From: Bryobacter sp. CoA8 C33
GTDB taxonomy: Bacteria > Acidobacteriota > Terriglobia > Bryobacterales > Bryobacteraceae
Assembly: GCA_019931185.1 (NCBI GenBank)
Contig: JAINDK010000012.1
Span: 62,001 to 126,000, forward strand
Length of the DNA: 64,000 nucleotides
Direction: 5' to 3'
In this document: one piece after another, positions 46,963 to 56,480 of the stretch
How the letters are laid out: each line of letters opens with the position of its first letter
Numbering within the stretch: the stretch's first letter is position 1
Translations under genes and position numbers: made by a program
The notes under the pieces: model-generated
What the model was told of the DNA's origin: nothing
What the model saw: the letters and a program-made list of their open reading frames with translations, nothing else
The model's database searches: none

Positions 46963-47933
46963 GCGCTCTTGATTTCCGTCCAAAGCCGGTCCCGCAGCCG
47001 CTGCGTGGACCCCGATGCGGTCTGGAACCACTCGCCCCGCTCGAGCACTGTTTCATTGCCCGTCGCGCAGGGCGACAGCGCCCGGCTCGCGGCACTATTG
47101 GCCCGCGCCACCTCTGGCCGGTACAGGTAGTTGATGAATTCGTGCGCCAACTCCCGGCGCCGCGACTCCGCCAGCACCCCCACGCAATCGCAGTAAAGCG
47201 AATAGCCCTCCGCCGGATGCACAAAGCGCAATTCCGGCGCCTGGTCGATCGACAGTTGCGCGCTGCCCTGCCACAGTTGCGCCGCCCACACGTCACCGGC
47301 CACCACCTGGTCGCGCACCTCCGTGTTGAGATAGGCCCGCAAGACCTGCTTCTGCTCGAGCGCCAGCTCTTGCGCCCGCCGCAGTTGCTCGGGCGAATCC
47401 GTGTTGATCGAATAGCCCAGAATCTTCAGGCACGCCGCAAACACCTCACTCGGCTCATCGAGCATCGTGATCTTGCCGCGGTAGCGCGGCTGCCACAAAT
47501 CCTGCCAGCGGCTGAGCTCTCCCGCCGGCTCGCCCGCCAGAATTCCGCAGCACGACCATAGGTAGGGCGCTGACCATTCGATCGCCGGATCCCAGGCCGG
47601 CTTGCGAAATAGGCCCGCCAGGTGGCTCAGATTCGGCAGTCGCGCCGGCTCGAGCCGCCCGAGCAACCCCATCTCCCGCATCGGCTGCACCAGACGGTTC
47701 TCCGGAAACACCACATCCCAACCCGAATTGCCCGACATCGTCCGGGCAATCGTTTCCTCCGAACCCTCAATCACCGCCGAGTACCGCAACTCCACCCCAA
47801 ACTCGCGCTCAAAACCCGTCAGCGTTTCTCGCGCAATGTAATCGGAATAGTTGATGACGTTCAGCCGTGGCTTGCCGCTGCCTGTGCATCCGGCCAGCCC
47901 CGTCAGGCCCAGAAAGAAGTGCCGCCGCCTCAC
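46959..47933 (-). CDS. potD: Polyamine ABC transporter substrate-binding protein
   Basis: 324 residues from GTG at 47933, overlapping the potC stop (GTGA). RRRHFFLGLTGLAGC suggests a lipoprotein leader, with the lipobox LAGC. LNVINYSDYIARETLTGFEREFGVELRYSAVIEGSEETIARTMSGNSGWDVVFPENRLV is typical of PotD/PotF periplasmic spermidine/putrescine receptors. The in-frame extension to 48191 lies in potC and is rejected. It captures polyamines for PotABC. Confidence 0.93.
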   Translation of the reverse strand: MRRRHFFLGLTGLAGCTGSGKPRLNVINYSDYIARETLTGFEREFGVELRYSAVIEGSEETIARTMSGNSGWDVVFPENRLVQPMREMGLLGRLEPARLPNLSHLAGLFRKPAWDPAIEWSAPYLWSCCGILAGEPAGELSRWQDLWQPRYRGKITMLDEPSEVFAACLKILGYSINTDSPEQLRRAQELALEQKQVLRAYLNTEVRDQVVAGDVWAAQLWQGSAQLSIDQAPELRFVHPAEGYSLYCDCVGVLAESRRRELAHEFINYLYRPEVARANSAASRALSPCATGNETVLERGEWFQTASGSTQRLRDRLWTEIKSA

Positions 47934-48694
47934 CGCTGCTGCTCCAGCCGCTGGCTCACCACAATCAAAATGCCCAGCCCGAACACGATCACTGTCGAGA
48001 TCGCATTCACCGCCGGATTCACGCCCCGCCGCGCCATGCCGTAAATGATCATTGGCAGCGTTTCGGAATCCACACCCGCCACCAGCGACGTGATCACGTA
48101 GTCGTCGAGCGAAGTTGTGAACGCCAGCAGCGCCGCGGCGAGGATGCCCGGCTTCAGCATCGGCAGTGTCACATCGCGAAACGCCTGCCACGGCGTGGCT
48201 CCCAGGTCCTGGGCCGCTTCTTCAAAGCTCGCATCCATGGTCCGCAGCCGCGCGAGCACCACCATCACCACGTAGACGAGGCAAAAGCTGACATGCGCCA
48301 GCACCACCGTGTGCATCCCCAATTGCAAATGCAGAACGCGAAACACCATCTGAAACAGCGCTAGCAACGAGACCGCCGTCACAATCTCCGGCGTTACCAG
48401 CGATACCGACAGCGACGCCGTCAACCAGCGGGACCGTTTCTTCCAGAGCCCGTAGGCGGCCATCGTGCCAATCACGGTTGACAGCACCGTGGCGAATGCC
48501 GCGATTGTCAGGCTGTTCGCCGTGGCCGCGAGCAACGCCCGGTCGCTCCAGGCTCCTTCGTACCAGCGAAGCGAGAATCCCTCCCAGCGCGTCAGGCGAG
48601 ACCGGTTGAAGCTGAACACGGCCAGTACCAGTAGCGGCAGGTGCAGAAACGCGTATACCAGACTGGCGTAAAGGCCCAGCGCCGATGGCCTCAC
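47930..48694 (-). CDS. potC: Polyamine ABC transporter permease
   Basis: 254 residues from GTG at 48694 (overlaps the potB stop). About six helices. The EAA loop EEAAQDLGATPWQAFRDVTLPMLKPGILAAALLAFTTSLDDYVIT is characteristic of PotC, including the SLDDYV signature. It forms the membrane channel with PotB. All four pot genes overlap their neighbours by four bases, so they should be translated in a coupled way. Confidence 0.94.
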   Translation of the reverse strand: MRPSALGLYASLVYAFLHLPLLVLAVFSFNRSRLTRWEGFSLRWYEGAWSDRALLAATANSLTIAAFATVLSTVIGTMAAYGLWKKRSRWLTASLSVSLVTPEIVTAVSLLALFQMVFRVLHLQLGMHTVVLAHVSFCLVYVVMVVLARLRTMDASFEEAAQDLGATPWQAFRDVTLPMLKPGILAAALLAFTTSLDDYVITSLVAGVDSETLPMIIYGMARRGVNPAVNAISTVIVFGLGILIVVSQRLEQQR

Positions 48695-49515
48695 AGGATA
48701 TCCTCCCGGTGCCGCGCGACCAGGGCCAGGCCGGCGAGCACTACTACCATCAGGATGAGCGAAGCCGCCGCTCCAAAGGGCCAGTCGCGCGCCGTGGTGA
48801 ACTGATTCTGCACCAGATTTCCGATCAGAATTGTACTTCCGCCCCCAAGCAGATCGCTGGTGAGATAAGTCCCGAGCGCTGGCACGTAGACCAGAAACGC
48901 GGCAGTCCGCAGCCCCGGGGCCGAGACCGGAATCACCACTCGCGTGAAGGTCTCCCAGGGCGTTGCCCCCAAGTCCGCCGCTGCCTCCACCAGCGAATAG
49001 TCCAGCCGCTCCAGCGTCGAGTAGATCGGCAGCACCGCCAACGGCAGACTGCAATACACAAGCCCAACCAGCACCGCCCCGTGATTGTAGAGCAGCGGCA
49101 ACGGCTGCTCAATCCAGCCCAGCGCCAGCAGCACGGAATTAAACAGGCCCGTATCCCGCAGCAGGAAAACCCAAGCATAGGTGCGCACGAGAAAACTCGT
49201 CCAGAACGGCAGCATCACCAGTTGCAGATACATTCCCCGCCGCGGCCCTGACCGCGAGATAAACCAAGCCAGCGGAAATCCAAGCACCAAACACAACACC
49301 GTCGTCTCGACGGCGATCCAAAACGAGCGCAGCAGAATTTCCCCATAAAGCGGATCGAAAAAACGCTGGTAGCTCTCCAGCGACAGCGGCAGGCTTTGGC
49401 CGCCATAGGGCCCGCGCGTCAGCAGGCTGTAAGCCAGCACAATCCCCATCGGCGCCCAAAAGAGCCCGGTCGTCACCAGCCAGGCCGGCAGTAGAAACCA
49501 GCGGCGCAGGCTCAT
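48691..49515 (-). CDS. potB: Polyamine ABC transporter permease
   Basis: 274 residues from ATG at 49515 (MSLRRWFLLPAWL), overlapping the potA stop. Six hydrophobic segments; the EAA motif EAAADLGATPWETFTRVVIPVSAPGLRTAAFLVYVPALGTYLTSDLLGG resembles PotB/PotH. An in-frame start at 49548 would reach into potA and adds a strongly basic stretch, so it is less likely. Confidence 0.94.
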   Translation of the reverse strand: MSLRRWFLLPAWLVTTGLFWAPMGIVLAYSLLTRGPYGGQSLPLSLESYQRFFDPLYGEILLRSFWIAVETTVLCLVLGFPLAWFISRSGPRRGMYLQLVMLPFWTSFLVRTYAWVFLLRDTGLFNSVLLALGWIEQPLPLLYNHGAVLVGLVYCSLPLAVLPIYSTLERLDYSLVEAAADLGATPWETFTRVVIPVSAPGLRTAAFLVYVPALGTYLTSDLLGGGSTILIGNLVQNQFTTARDWPFGAAASLILMVVVLAGLALVARHREDIL

Positions 49516-50474
49516 TTGAACCTCAACTCGTCTTCTTCGTTCCACCACAACCGCACTCGATCTCCCGGCTTGTACATCCCCTCAAACCGCGACACCTCCA
49601 CTGTCACCTTCTCTCCGCCCGGCATCTCCGCCAGCACATGGATGCAGTTGCCGAGAAATGTGGAATCGAGAACCAGCGCTGGCATCGACCGTGCCCCCTC
49701 AGGCACCCTTCCCGCCGCGATGCGTGTCGCCTCCGGCCGCAGGCCAAATCCCTCGAGCCAGTTCATCGCACCGAGAAACCGCGCCACAAATGCCGTTGCC
49801 GGCCGCAAATAAATCTCCCTCGGCGTCCCCGTCTGCTCCACTTGCCCCTGATTCATGACCGTGATGCGGTCGGCGAGCGTCAGTGCTTCTTCCTGATCGT
49901 GCGTGACCATCAGAAACGTAATGCCCACGCGCCGCTGCAGCGCCTTCAATTCCAGCCGCACCTGCTTGCGCAGATTGGGGTCAAGCGCGCTGAGCGGCTC
50001 ATCAAGCAGCAACACCGCCGGCGCGAGCGCGAGCGAGCGTGCCAGCGCCGCCCGCTGGCGTTCTCCCCCAGACAATTGGTGTGGCATCCGATCTTCCTTG
50101 CCCCTCAATCGCACCAGCTCCAGCACCTCCCGCACTGCTTGCGCGAGCGGCGCCGCCTCGCGTTTGCGCCGCAGCCCGAACTCTACATTCCCGCGCACCG
50201 TCAGGTGCGGAAACAGAGCATAGTTCTGAAATACGGTCGAAACATTGCGCTGGTGTGGCGGCAAGGGCGCCACGTTCTTGCCCTCGAGCAGAATCGTACC
50301 CGTTGTCGGAATCTCAAAACCCGCTACCATCCGCAGTGTCGTCGTCTTGCCGCAACCCGAAGGTCCCACCAAAGCGTGAAACTCTCCCGCCGGGATGCTG
50401 AGATCGACACAGTCCACCGCCCGGTGCGTGGGAAAATCCTTCGACACGCCCGCAAGCGTCAGGACATCAGCCAT
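49512..50474 (-). CDS. potA: Polyamine ABC transporter ATPase
   Basis: 320 residues from ATG at 50474. Walker A GPSGCGKTT (about 38-46), signature LSGGERQRAALARSLALAPAVLLLDEPLSALDPNLRKQ with an intact Walker B, and a C-terminal TOBE regulatory region (about 240-320). It energises PotBC import of spermidine/putrescine. It is first of four genes. A hairpin at 50495-50517 separates it from sodA, so the pot promoter must lie between about 50475 and 50494 or within sodA; I do not recognise one. Confidence 0.93.
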   Translation of the reverse strand: MADVLTLAGVSKDFPTHRAVDCVDLSIPAGEFHALVGPSGCGKTTTLRMVAGFEIPTTGTILLEGKNVAPLPPHQRNVSTVFQNYALFPHLTVRGNVEFGLRRKREAAPLAQAVREVLELVRLRGKEDRMPHQLSGGERQRAALARSLALAPAVLLLDEPLSALDPNLRKQVRLELKALQRRVGITFLMVTHDQEEALTLADRITVMNQGQVEQTGTPREIYLRPATAFVARFLGAMNWLEGFGLRPEATRIAAGRVPEGARSMPALVLDSTFLGNCIHVLAEMPGGEKVTVEVSRFEGMYKPGDRVRLWWNEEDELRFK

Positions 50475-50490
50475 TGAATGGCATCGTAAC

Positions 50491-50517
50491 GCAAAAGGCC
50501 CGCGGGAGGCGGGCCTT
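50491..50517 (-). terminator. Intrinsic terminator after sodA
   Basis: AAGGCCCGC at 50495-50503 and GCGGGCCTT at 50509-50517 form a nine-base stem with a five-base loop, 22 bases beyond the sodA stop. On the minus strand four T residues follow. It is the expected rho-independent terminator of sodA. Confidence 0.75.
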
Positions 50518-50539
50518 GGCATGGATTCAAGAAGCGACT

Positions 50540-51148
50540 TTAGCCGTTGTATCGCGTGTCGGCTTCCACCCAGTTCACTACGTTCCACCAGGCGCCGATG
50601 TAATCCGGACGCCGGTTCTGATACTTGAGGTAATACGCGTGTTCCCAGACGTCCAAGCCGATGATCGGGTGCTTGCCTTCCATCAAGGGGTTGTCCTGGT
50701 TGGCCGTCGAGGTCACCTCGAGCTTGCCGTCCGCCGTCTTCACCAGCCAGGCCCAGCCGGAACCGAAGCGGGTCGTCGCCGCCGCGTTGAACTTTTCCTT
50801 GAACGCCTCAAACGAACCAAAAGTCGCGTCAATCGCCTCGGCCAGCTTGCCGACCGGCGTGCCGCCGGCCCCCGGGCCGAGAATCGTCCAAAAAAGCGAG
50901 TGGTTATAGTGTCCGCCGCCATTGTTCCGCACGGCAGTCTTAATCGCATCCGGCACGATCGCCAGATTGTTCGCCAGCAGCTCTTCGAGCGTCTTGCCGG
51001 CCAGTTCCGGCGCTGACTCGAGCGCCTTGTTCAGGTTCGTAACATAAGCGTTATGATGCTTGCCGTGGTGGATCTCCATCGTCGCCGTGTCGATATGCGG
51101 CTCGAGGGCGTCATGTGCGTAGGGGAGTGCGGGGAGTGTAAAAGCCAT
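50540..51148 (-). CDS. sodA: Superoxide dismutase (Fe/Mn family, Mn-like)
   Basis: 202 residues. Metal ligands are visible: His in [16 protein letters not shown], His in [13 protein letters not shown], and Asp/His in [27 protein letters not shown] and [12 protein letters not shown] lean to the manganese type, but metal choice cannot be fixed from sequence. No signal peptide, so cytoplasmic. It is divergent from fabI (50 bases between), and ends with a clear terminator, so it is probably monocistronic. Confidence 0.95.
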   Translation of the reverse strand: MAFTLPALPYAHDALEPHIDTATMEIHHGKHHNAYVTNLNKALESAPELAGKTLEELLANNLAIVPDAIKTAVRNNGGGHYNHSLFWTILGPGAGGTPVGKLAEAIDATFGSFEAFKEKFNAAATTRFGSGWAWLVKTADGKLEVTSTANQDNPLMEGKHPIIGLDVWEHAYYLKYQNRRPDYIGAWWNVVNWVEADTRYNG

Positions 51149-51198
51149 AATGTTTCCGGATCAATCCTTTCCTCAGTTTAGATGACACAATAGTCGAT

Positions 51199-51975
51199 AT
51201 GTCTCAACTTCTTGCCGGAAAAACGGCCATTGTTCTCGGTGTCGCCAACAAGTGGAGCATCGCTTACGCCATTGCGGAGGCTTACCGCCGCGAAGGGGCC
51301 CGTCTCATTCTGACTTACCAGGGCGAACGGCTGAAGGCTACCGTCGAAGATCTCGGCAAGGAACTCGGCGCCGCTCTCGTGCTCAACTGCGATGTCACCA
51401 AGGAAGAGGAACTGGCCGCTCTCGTCACCGCGATCTCCGGCGAAAAGCTCGACGTCATTGTCCACTCGATTGCCTTTGCCAACCGGGAAGACCTAAGCCG
51501 CCCCTTTCTCGAAACCTCGCGCGACGGCTACCTCCTCGCCCAGGAAGTTTCCAGCTACTCCCTCGTCAGCGTCTCCCGCGCCCTGGCCCCGCTGATGACC
51601 GAAGGCGGGGCGATTCTCACACTTTCCTACCTGGGCAGCGTGCGAGTGATCCCCAATTACAATGTCATGGGCGTGGCCAAGGCTGCCCTCGAGGCTTGCG
51701 TCCGCTATCTGGCCAGTGATCTCGGTGCCCGCGCCATTCGCGTCAATGCCATCTCCGCCGGCCCCATCAAGACCGCCAGCGCCCGCGGCATCAAGGATTT
51801 CTCCAAGGTCCTCGACGGCGTTGCCGCCATTTCCCCCCTCCGCCGCAACACCGACCCGGCTGAGGTCGCCGACACCGCCGTCTTCCTCGCCAGCCACCTC
51901 GGCCGTGGCGTCACCGGCAACGTCGTCTACGTCGATGCCGGCTTCCAGGTCATGGGTCTGCCGACCCCCGACTAG
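51199..51975 (+). CDS. fabI: Enoyl-ACP reductase [NADH]
   Basis: 258 residues. LLAGKTAIVLGVANKWSIAYAIAEAY is the FabI-type cofactor-binding start. The active-site Tyr-x6-Lys occurs in IPNYNVMGVAKAALEA, and the earlier SYLGSVRV segment carries the first conserved Tyr. RPFLETSRDGYLLAQEVSSYSL and RVNAISAGPIKTASARGI are further FabI marks. It performs the last reduction of fatty acid elongation and is the triclosan target. No Shine-Dalgarno sequence is evident before the ATG. Confidence 0.95.
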   Translation: MSQLLAGKTAIVLGVANKWSIAYAIAEAYRREGARLILTYQGERLKATVEDLGKELGAALVLNCDVTKEEELAALVTAISGEKLDVIVHSIAFANREDLSRPFLETSRDGYLLAQEVSSYSLVSVSRALAPLMTEGGAILTLSYLGSVRVIPNYNVMGVAKAALEACVRYLASDLGARAIRVNAISAGPIKTASARGIKDFSKVLDGVAAISPLRRNTDPAEVADTAVFLASHLGRGVTGNVVYVDAGFQVMGLPTPD

Positions 51976-52036
51976 CCTCTCCGTCTTCGCTATCATGAAC
52001 TAGTACCCCAATAATTACCAGAAAGCTTAGTTAAAT

Positions 52037-52978
52037 ATGATCCAGGTTGAAGGATTGACGAAGCGCTATGCGCGTAACGTCGCGGTTGATCATGTCTCGT
52101 TCTCGGTCGAAAAGGGGCAAATCGTTGGTTTTCTCGGCCCCAACGGCGCCGGCAAGACGACGACCATGCGCATGCTCACATGCTACATGCCCCCATCGGA
52201 AGGTACAGCAAAAGTCGCCGGTTTTGACGTCATCGACAAGCCCCTTGAAGTGAAGAAGCGCATTGGCTATCTGCCCGAAAACCCGCCCCTCTATCCCGAT
52301 ATGGAAGTCGGCGAGTATCTGCGGTTTGTCGCCCGCTTGAAGGGCATCCCGGAAAAAGAAGTGCCCGGCCGCGGCGAAGAGGCCGCTCGCCGCTGCTCGG
52401 TCAAGGATGTTTGGTCCAAGCTCATCGGCAAACTCTCGAAGGGATATCGCCAGCGTGTTGGCCTGGCCCAGGCCATTCTCCATAACCCCGACGTGCTGAT
52501 TCTCGATGAGCCCACCAGCGGCTTCGACCCCAAGCAGATCCTCGAAACACGCGACCTAATCCGCGGCCTCGGCGGCGATCACACCATCGTCCTCAGCACG
52601 CACATCCTGCAAGAAGTTAAGGCCATGTGCGAAAGCCTGATCATCATCAACAAGGGCAAGATCGCCACCTCCGGCCGGCTCGATGAGCTGACCCGCAGCA
52701 ACGGCGCCGTGCTTGAGCTTTCCGCTCCCCAGGGCGCAACGGCTGAGCAGATTACATCCGCCCTGTCCGCCGTCGCCGGTGTTGAAAAAGCGGGCGCCGT
52801 CGACGACGGCGGCCTCTGGCGCGTGGACATCTCCACCGCCCCCGGCGCCGAAATCCGCCCCCAGCTGGCTCAGGCCATCCTCGCCCAGGGCTGGAATTTG
52901 TACCGGCTCGACTCGGCCTCCCTCAGCCTCGACGAAATGTTCCTGCGCCTGACCAGCGCCGCGGAGGAAGTTCAGTAA
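52037..52978 (+). CDS. ABC transporter ATPase (GldA-like)
   Basis: 313 residues. Walker A GPNGAGKTTTMRML (about 36-49), signature LSKGYRQRVGLAQAI with LSKG in place of LSGG, Walker B VLILDEPTSGFDP. LSKGYRQR is the usual form in GldA/NatA-type proteins, so the deviation is normal. Its partners are the next genes (permease, GldG-like protein, DUF4340 protein); the set is common in Acidobacteria and Planctomycetes and partly related to gliding-motility GldAFG. Substrate unknown. Confidence 0.9.
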   Translation: MIQVEGLTKRYARNVAVDHVSFSVEKGQIVGFLGPNGAGKTTTMRMLTCYMPPSEGTAKVAGFDVIDKPLEVKKRIGYLPENPPLYPDMEVGEYLRFVARLKGIPEKEVPGRGEEAARRCSVKDVWSKLIGKLSKGYRQRVGLAQAILHNPDVLILDEPTSGFDPKQILETRDLIRGLGGDHTIVLSTHILQEVKAMCESLIIINKGKIATSGRLDELTRSNGAVLELSAPQGATAEQITSALSAVAGVEKAGAVDDGGLWRVDISTAPGAEIRPQLAQAILAQGWNLYRLDSASLSLDEMFLRLTSAAEEVQ

Positions 52979-53745
52979 TGAGAAACATCATCACGATTGC
53001 CCGTAAGGAAATCCAAGCTTATTTCCAATCCCCAATTGCTTATGTTCTGGTCGGCGCTTATGCCGCCATGTTCGGCTATTTCTTCTGGTCGCTCGTCTAC
53101 TTCTTCGTGCGCGCCAGCATGCAGTCCCAGATGAGCGGCCGTGCCATGCCAATGAACCTCAACGAACTCGTCATCCGCAATCTTCTCGGCAATTGCGGAG
53201 TATTGTGCCTGTTCATGATTCCCATGCTCACCATGCGCCTGTTCGCCGAGGAGAAATCCCGCGGCACCATGGAATTGCTCCTCACCTCGCCTTTGCGCGA
53301 CTGGGAAATCCTTCTTGGCAAGTGGGCCGGCGCTGTCACCATGTACACCAGTCTCCTGCTCTTCTCCGGCCTGAACATGGTCTTTCTCTTCGCCTATGGC
53401 AAGCCCGACTGGAAGCCCCTCGCCGTCGGCTACCTCGGCCTGATCCTGCAGGGCGCCGCCATGCTCGCACTCGGCATGTTCCTGTCCTCCATCACTCAGA
53501 GCCAGATCGCCGCCGCCTTCAGTACCTTTGTTCTCCTGCTGATGCTCTGGGTTTTCGAGTGGATGTCGAACATGGACCAGAACACGCTTACCACCGTGCT
53601 CACCTACATGTCGCTGCTCCGCCACAATGAGTCCTTCATCAAGGGAGTAATCGACCTGAAAGACACGGTCTACTACCTGAGCGTTAGCTTCTTTGGGTTA
53701 TTTCTGACGGCGCGGTCGCTTGAGTCGCTGCGCTATCGCGGATAG
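52978..53745 (+). CDS. ABC-2 type permease (GldF-like)
   Basis: 255 residues, ATG sharing one base with the ATPase stop. Six predicted helices. MRNIITIARKEIQAYFQSPIAYVLVGAYAAMFGYFFW and MLTMRLFAEEKSRGTMELLLTSPLRDWEILLGKW are typical of GldF/NosY-type permeases, which interact with the ATPase through the EEKSRGTMELLL segment. The next gene starts 22 bases later. Confidence 0.9.
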   Translation: MRNIITIARKEIQAYFQSPIAYVLVGAYAAMFGYFFWSLVYFFVRASMQSQMSGRAMPMNLNELVIRNLLGNCGVLCLFMIPMLTMRLFAEEKSRGTMELLLTSPLRDWEILLGKWAGAVTMYTSLLLFSGLNMVFLFAYGKPDWKPLAVGYLGLILQGAAMLALGMFLSSITQSQIAAAFSTFVLLLMLWVFEWMSNMDQNTLTTVLTYMSLLRHNESFIKGVIDLKDTVYYLSVSFFGLFLTARSLESLRYRG

Positions 53746-53767
53746 AGAGAAAAACAGGAAGACGAAC

Positions 53768-55120
53768 ATGAACGCGCGTCAACAAAAATACAGTGCTTAC
53801 TCGACGGTCTACCTCGTCGTTATCGTGGCCGTGCTTGCTTTGGCTAACTACCTCGCCAACAAGAACAACAAAACCTACGATTCCACCTCCAACAAACGCT
53901 ACAGCCTCTCCGAGCAAACGATCAAAGTCATCAAGGGCCTCGAAAAAGACGTCCTGATCACTTACTGGGACAACCAGGAGGGCTTCGGCCCCGCCCGTGA
54001 TCTCCTCGGCCAGTATACGATTTTGTCCCCCCGTCTCAAGGTCGACTACATCGACGCCATCAAGAAGCCGGCGCTGGCCCGCGCCGCCGGTATCAACAAT
54101 CTCGGCACCATCGTCATTGAAGCCGGCAAGAAGCGCGAAGAAGCTAAGAGTCTCACCGAAGAGCAGATCACCAGCGCCATTGTCCGCATTCTCAAAGGCA
54201 CGGACCGCACGATTTGCTTCGCCCAGGGCGGCGGCGAAAAAGAACTCGACAAAACCGCCCGCGACGGCTACTCGGCCGTCAAGGAAATTACCGAGCGCGA
54301 TAACTACAAGGTCGAAACCGTCAATCTGCTCGAGAAGAGCGAAGTTCCCGTTAACTGCACCGCTCTCGTCGTGCCCGGCCCACGCTTTGATTACCCCGCC
54401 GGCGCGGTCGAAACGCTCCGCAAGCATGTTGAGGGCGGCGGCAAGGCTCTGTTCCTGCTTGACCCTCCCTTCAATGTAGACAAGCTTAAGGTCGCTGAAA
54501 ACGCTGCACTCACCGGCCTGCTCGCTGGTTGGGGCGTCACCCTCAATAAAGACCTCGTCGTCGATCTCGGCCGCCTCGGCCAGATGATGGGCGGCGCTGT
54601 TCTGGCCAACAAGTTCGAGCCCCACCCCATTGTGCGGGAAATGAGCGGCCGTCCCGTCGTCATGGGCTTCCCGCGCTCGCTCGAAGCCAAGTCGGGCGAC
54701 AAGACCACGGTTGAAAAACTCTTTTCTTCGCTCTCCTCGAGCTTCGCGCTCACCAATCTCAGCAAGGCCGAAATCGAGCCTGACCCTGAAAAAGACAAGA
54801 GAGGTCCTTTCACCATGGCTGTCGCCGGCCTCTACCGTACCGGCCAGGAAAAGAAAGAAGGCCGCTTCGTCGTCGTCGGCAACTCCAGCTTCATCGAGAA
54901 CGGCAGCCTCCAACTTTATGGAAACGCCGATCTCTTCCTCAATATGCTCGCCTGGCTCAGCACCGACGAAGACCTGATCTCGATCCGTCCGAAGGATCCT
55001 GAAGACCGCCGCATCCAGCTTGAGCAGGGCCAGATGAATACCGTCATCGCCGTGAGCCAGTTCGCGCTGCCGCTGCTCGCCTTCGCCACCGCTATCTACG
55101 TCTGGCGCAAGCGCCGCTAG
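53768..55120 (+). CDS. GldG-like extracytoplasmic protein of an ABC exporter
   Basis: 450 residues from ATG at 53768. The N-terminal helix (about 14-32), then KRYSLSEQTIKVIKGLEKDVLITYW, the usual GldG/ABC-type uncharacterised transport entry. An alpha/beta periplasmic region follows (DRTICFAQGGGEKELDKTARDGYSAVKEITERDNYKVETVNLLE...LVVPGPRFDYPAGAVETLRKHVEGGGKALFLLDPP), and a C-terminal helix (about 425-445) anchors the end before a basic tail. The protein is thus held by helices at both ends. Function of GldG homologues outside gliding bacteria is unknown. Confidence 0.85.
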   Translation: MNARQQKYSAYSTVYLVVIVAVLALANYLANKNNKTYDSTSNKRYSLSEQTIKVIKGLEKDVLITYWDNQEGFGPARDLLGQYTILSPRLKVDYIDAIKKPALARAAGINNLGTIVIEAGKKREEAKSLTEEQITSAIVRILKGTDRTICFAQGGGEKELDKTARDGYSAVKEITERDNYKVETVNLLEKSEVPVNCTALVVPGPRFDYPAGAVETLRKHVEGGGKALFLLDPPFNVDKLKVAENAALTGLLAGWGVTLNKDLVVDLGRLGQMMGGAVLANKFEPHPIVREMSGRPVVMGFPRSLEAKSGDKTTVEKLFSSLSSSFALTNLSKAEIEPDPEKDKRGPFTMAVAGLYRTGQEKKEGRFVVVGNSSFIENGSLQLYGNADLFLNMLAWLSTDEDLISIRPKDPEDRRIQLEQGQMNTVIAVSQFALPLLAFATAIYVWRKRR

Positions 55121-55136
55121 CCAGGAGGAAGATCCC

Positions 55137-56465
55137 ATGCAAATTCGTGGATTGATCATTGCTCTGAGCCTGCTTGCTGCTCTGTCCGGGTTGCTCTGGT
55201 GGTCTAATCAGCGCCCCGCCGTCGATCCGAATCAGATCAGCGACGCCAACCGGGAACAATTGATGACGCTGCTCAACGCCGATCTTGTCGAGGTGACGGT
55301 CGCCCCCAAGGGTGAGCCTCCACTCCGTCTGCGCCGCAATGCAGCCAATCAATGGGAAATGGTGCTCGATTCACCCCTGCCCACCAGTCCTCAGGATGCT
55401 GCCGGTGTTGTCACGAACGTAGCTACTATTTCCTCCGACCAGATCGTCGAGGAGTCTGCCTCCGATCTCGCTCAGTTCGGCCTCGACCCCGGTGAGTTTG
55501 TCCTCACCACCAAGGATCGCAAAGGCCGCTCAGAGCAATTGATCGTCGGCGAAGCCACCCCCGTCGGCAACAAATTCTATGCCCGCCGCCCCAAGGAAAA
55601 GAAAGTCTTTGCCATTCCCCAGTATTTCGTCCTCGGCTTCAATAAACGCGTGAATGATTTGCGTGATAAACGCCTCGTGCCCATCGATGAGCCCAAGCTC
55701 ACTCGCCTGGAGTTCAAGCGCGGCGGCACGGCCGTTGAATTCGTCCGCGGCAGCTCAAGCCCTTGGAAGATCGAGAAACCACAGCCTTTTCGCATTGACC
55801 TGACGGCTGTTGACGGGTTGATTACAAAAGTGAAAGAACTCAATTTTGATCCCACTCTGAGTCAGGATAGTCTGAAGAAGTATCAGGCTGCCTTCACCTC
55901 CGCCTCGCCTCTGGCTTTAATGGTTCTCAAGGACGGCGCCGCGGCGAAGCAACTTGAGATTCGCAAGGCCAAAGACGGCGGCCTTTTCGCCCAGTCCAGT
56001 GCTGTCCAGGGTATCTATCCCCTCGCCGCGGACCTGGCGTCGGCCTTTGAGAAGTCCCTCGAAGACTTTCGCAGCCGCAAGCTCATGGATTTTGGCTTTG
56101 ATGATCCGAAACGCGTGCAATTGGATTCCGGCGGCAAGACAAATGTGCTTGAGCGCAAGGGCGAGGATTGGATCTGGGACAAGACCAAGGCTGATTCTTC
56201 CACGGTCACCGGCTTGCTCGAAGCTCTTCGCGGCTTTTCGGCTCTTGGCTTCGTCGAGAATAAATTCACCACCCCCACCTTCACGGTGACGCTCCTGCAG
56301 AAAGACGGCAAAACCATCGAGAAGCTCGAAATCTCCAAGTCCAACAACTTCCACTATGCGCGCCGCGCTGGTGAGGCCGGCGAGTATGAAATCGATCCCA
56401 AAACACTGTCGGATCTCGAGGCCGCCATCTCCCGCGTCAAGCCCGCTGGAAGCGCCAAGAAATAG
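55137..56465 (+). CDS. DUF4340 domain protein
   Basis: 442 residues. One N-terminal helix (about 5-22), then a repeated beta-rich region with LVEVTVAPKGEPPLRLRRNAANQWEMVLDSPLPTSPQDAAGVV and later RTVWEKIEKPQPF-like strands (DUF4340). GAGGA-type ribosome site (AGGAGGAAG) lies just before the ATG. It completes the GldA/GldF/GldG-like operon and is probably a periplasmic accessory of that exporter. Confidence 0.85.
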   Translation: MQIRGLIIALSLLAALSGLLWWSNQRPAVDPNQISDANREQLMTLLNADLVEVTVAPKGEPPLRLRRNAANQWEMVLDSPLPTSPQDAAGVVTNVATISSDQIVEESASDLAQFGLDPGEFVLTTKDRKGRSEQLIVGEATPVGNKFYARRPKEKKVFAIPQYFVLGFNKRVNDLRDKRLVPIDEPKLTRLEFKRGGTAVEFVRGSSSPWKIEKPQPFRIDLTAVDGLITKVKELNFDPTLSQDSLKKYQAAFTSASPLALMVLKDGAAAKQLEIRKAKDGGLFAQSSAVQGIYPLAADLASAFEKSLEDFRSRKLMDFGFDDPKRVQLDSGGKTNVLERKGEDWIWDKTKADSSTVTGLLEALRGFSALGFVENKFTTPTFTVTLLQKDGKTIEKLEISKSNNFHYARRAGEAGEYEIDPKTLSDLEAAISRVKPAGSAKK

Positions 56466-56480
56466 CGATAACCTCTAAAG

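Noticed and set aside
47934-48191. Longer potD
   Set aside because: It is within potC in another frame. GTG at 47933 starts the lipoprotein leader and overlaps the potC stop in the same way as other pot junctions.
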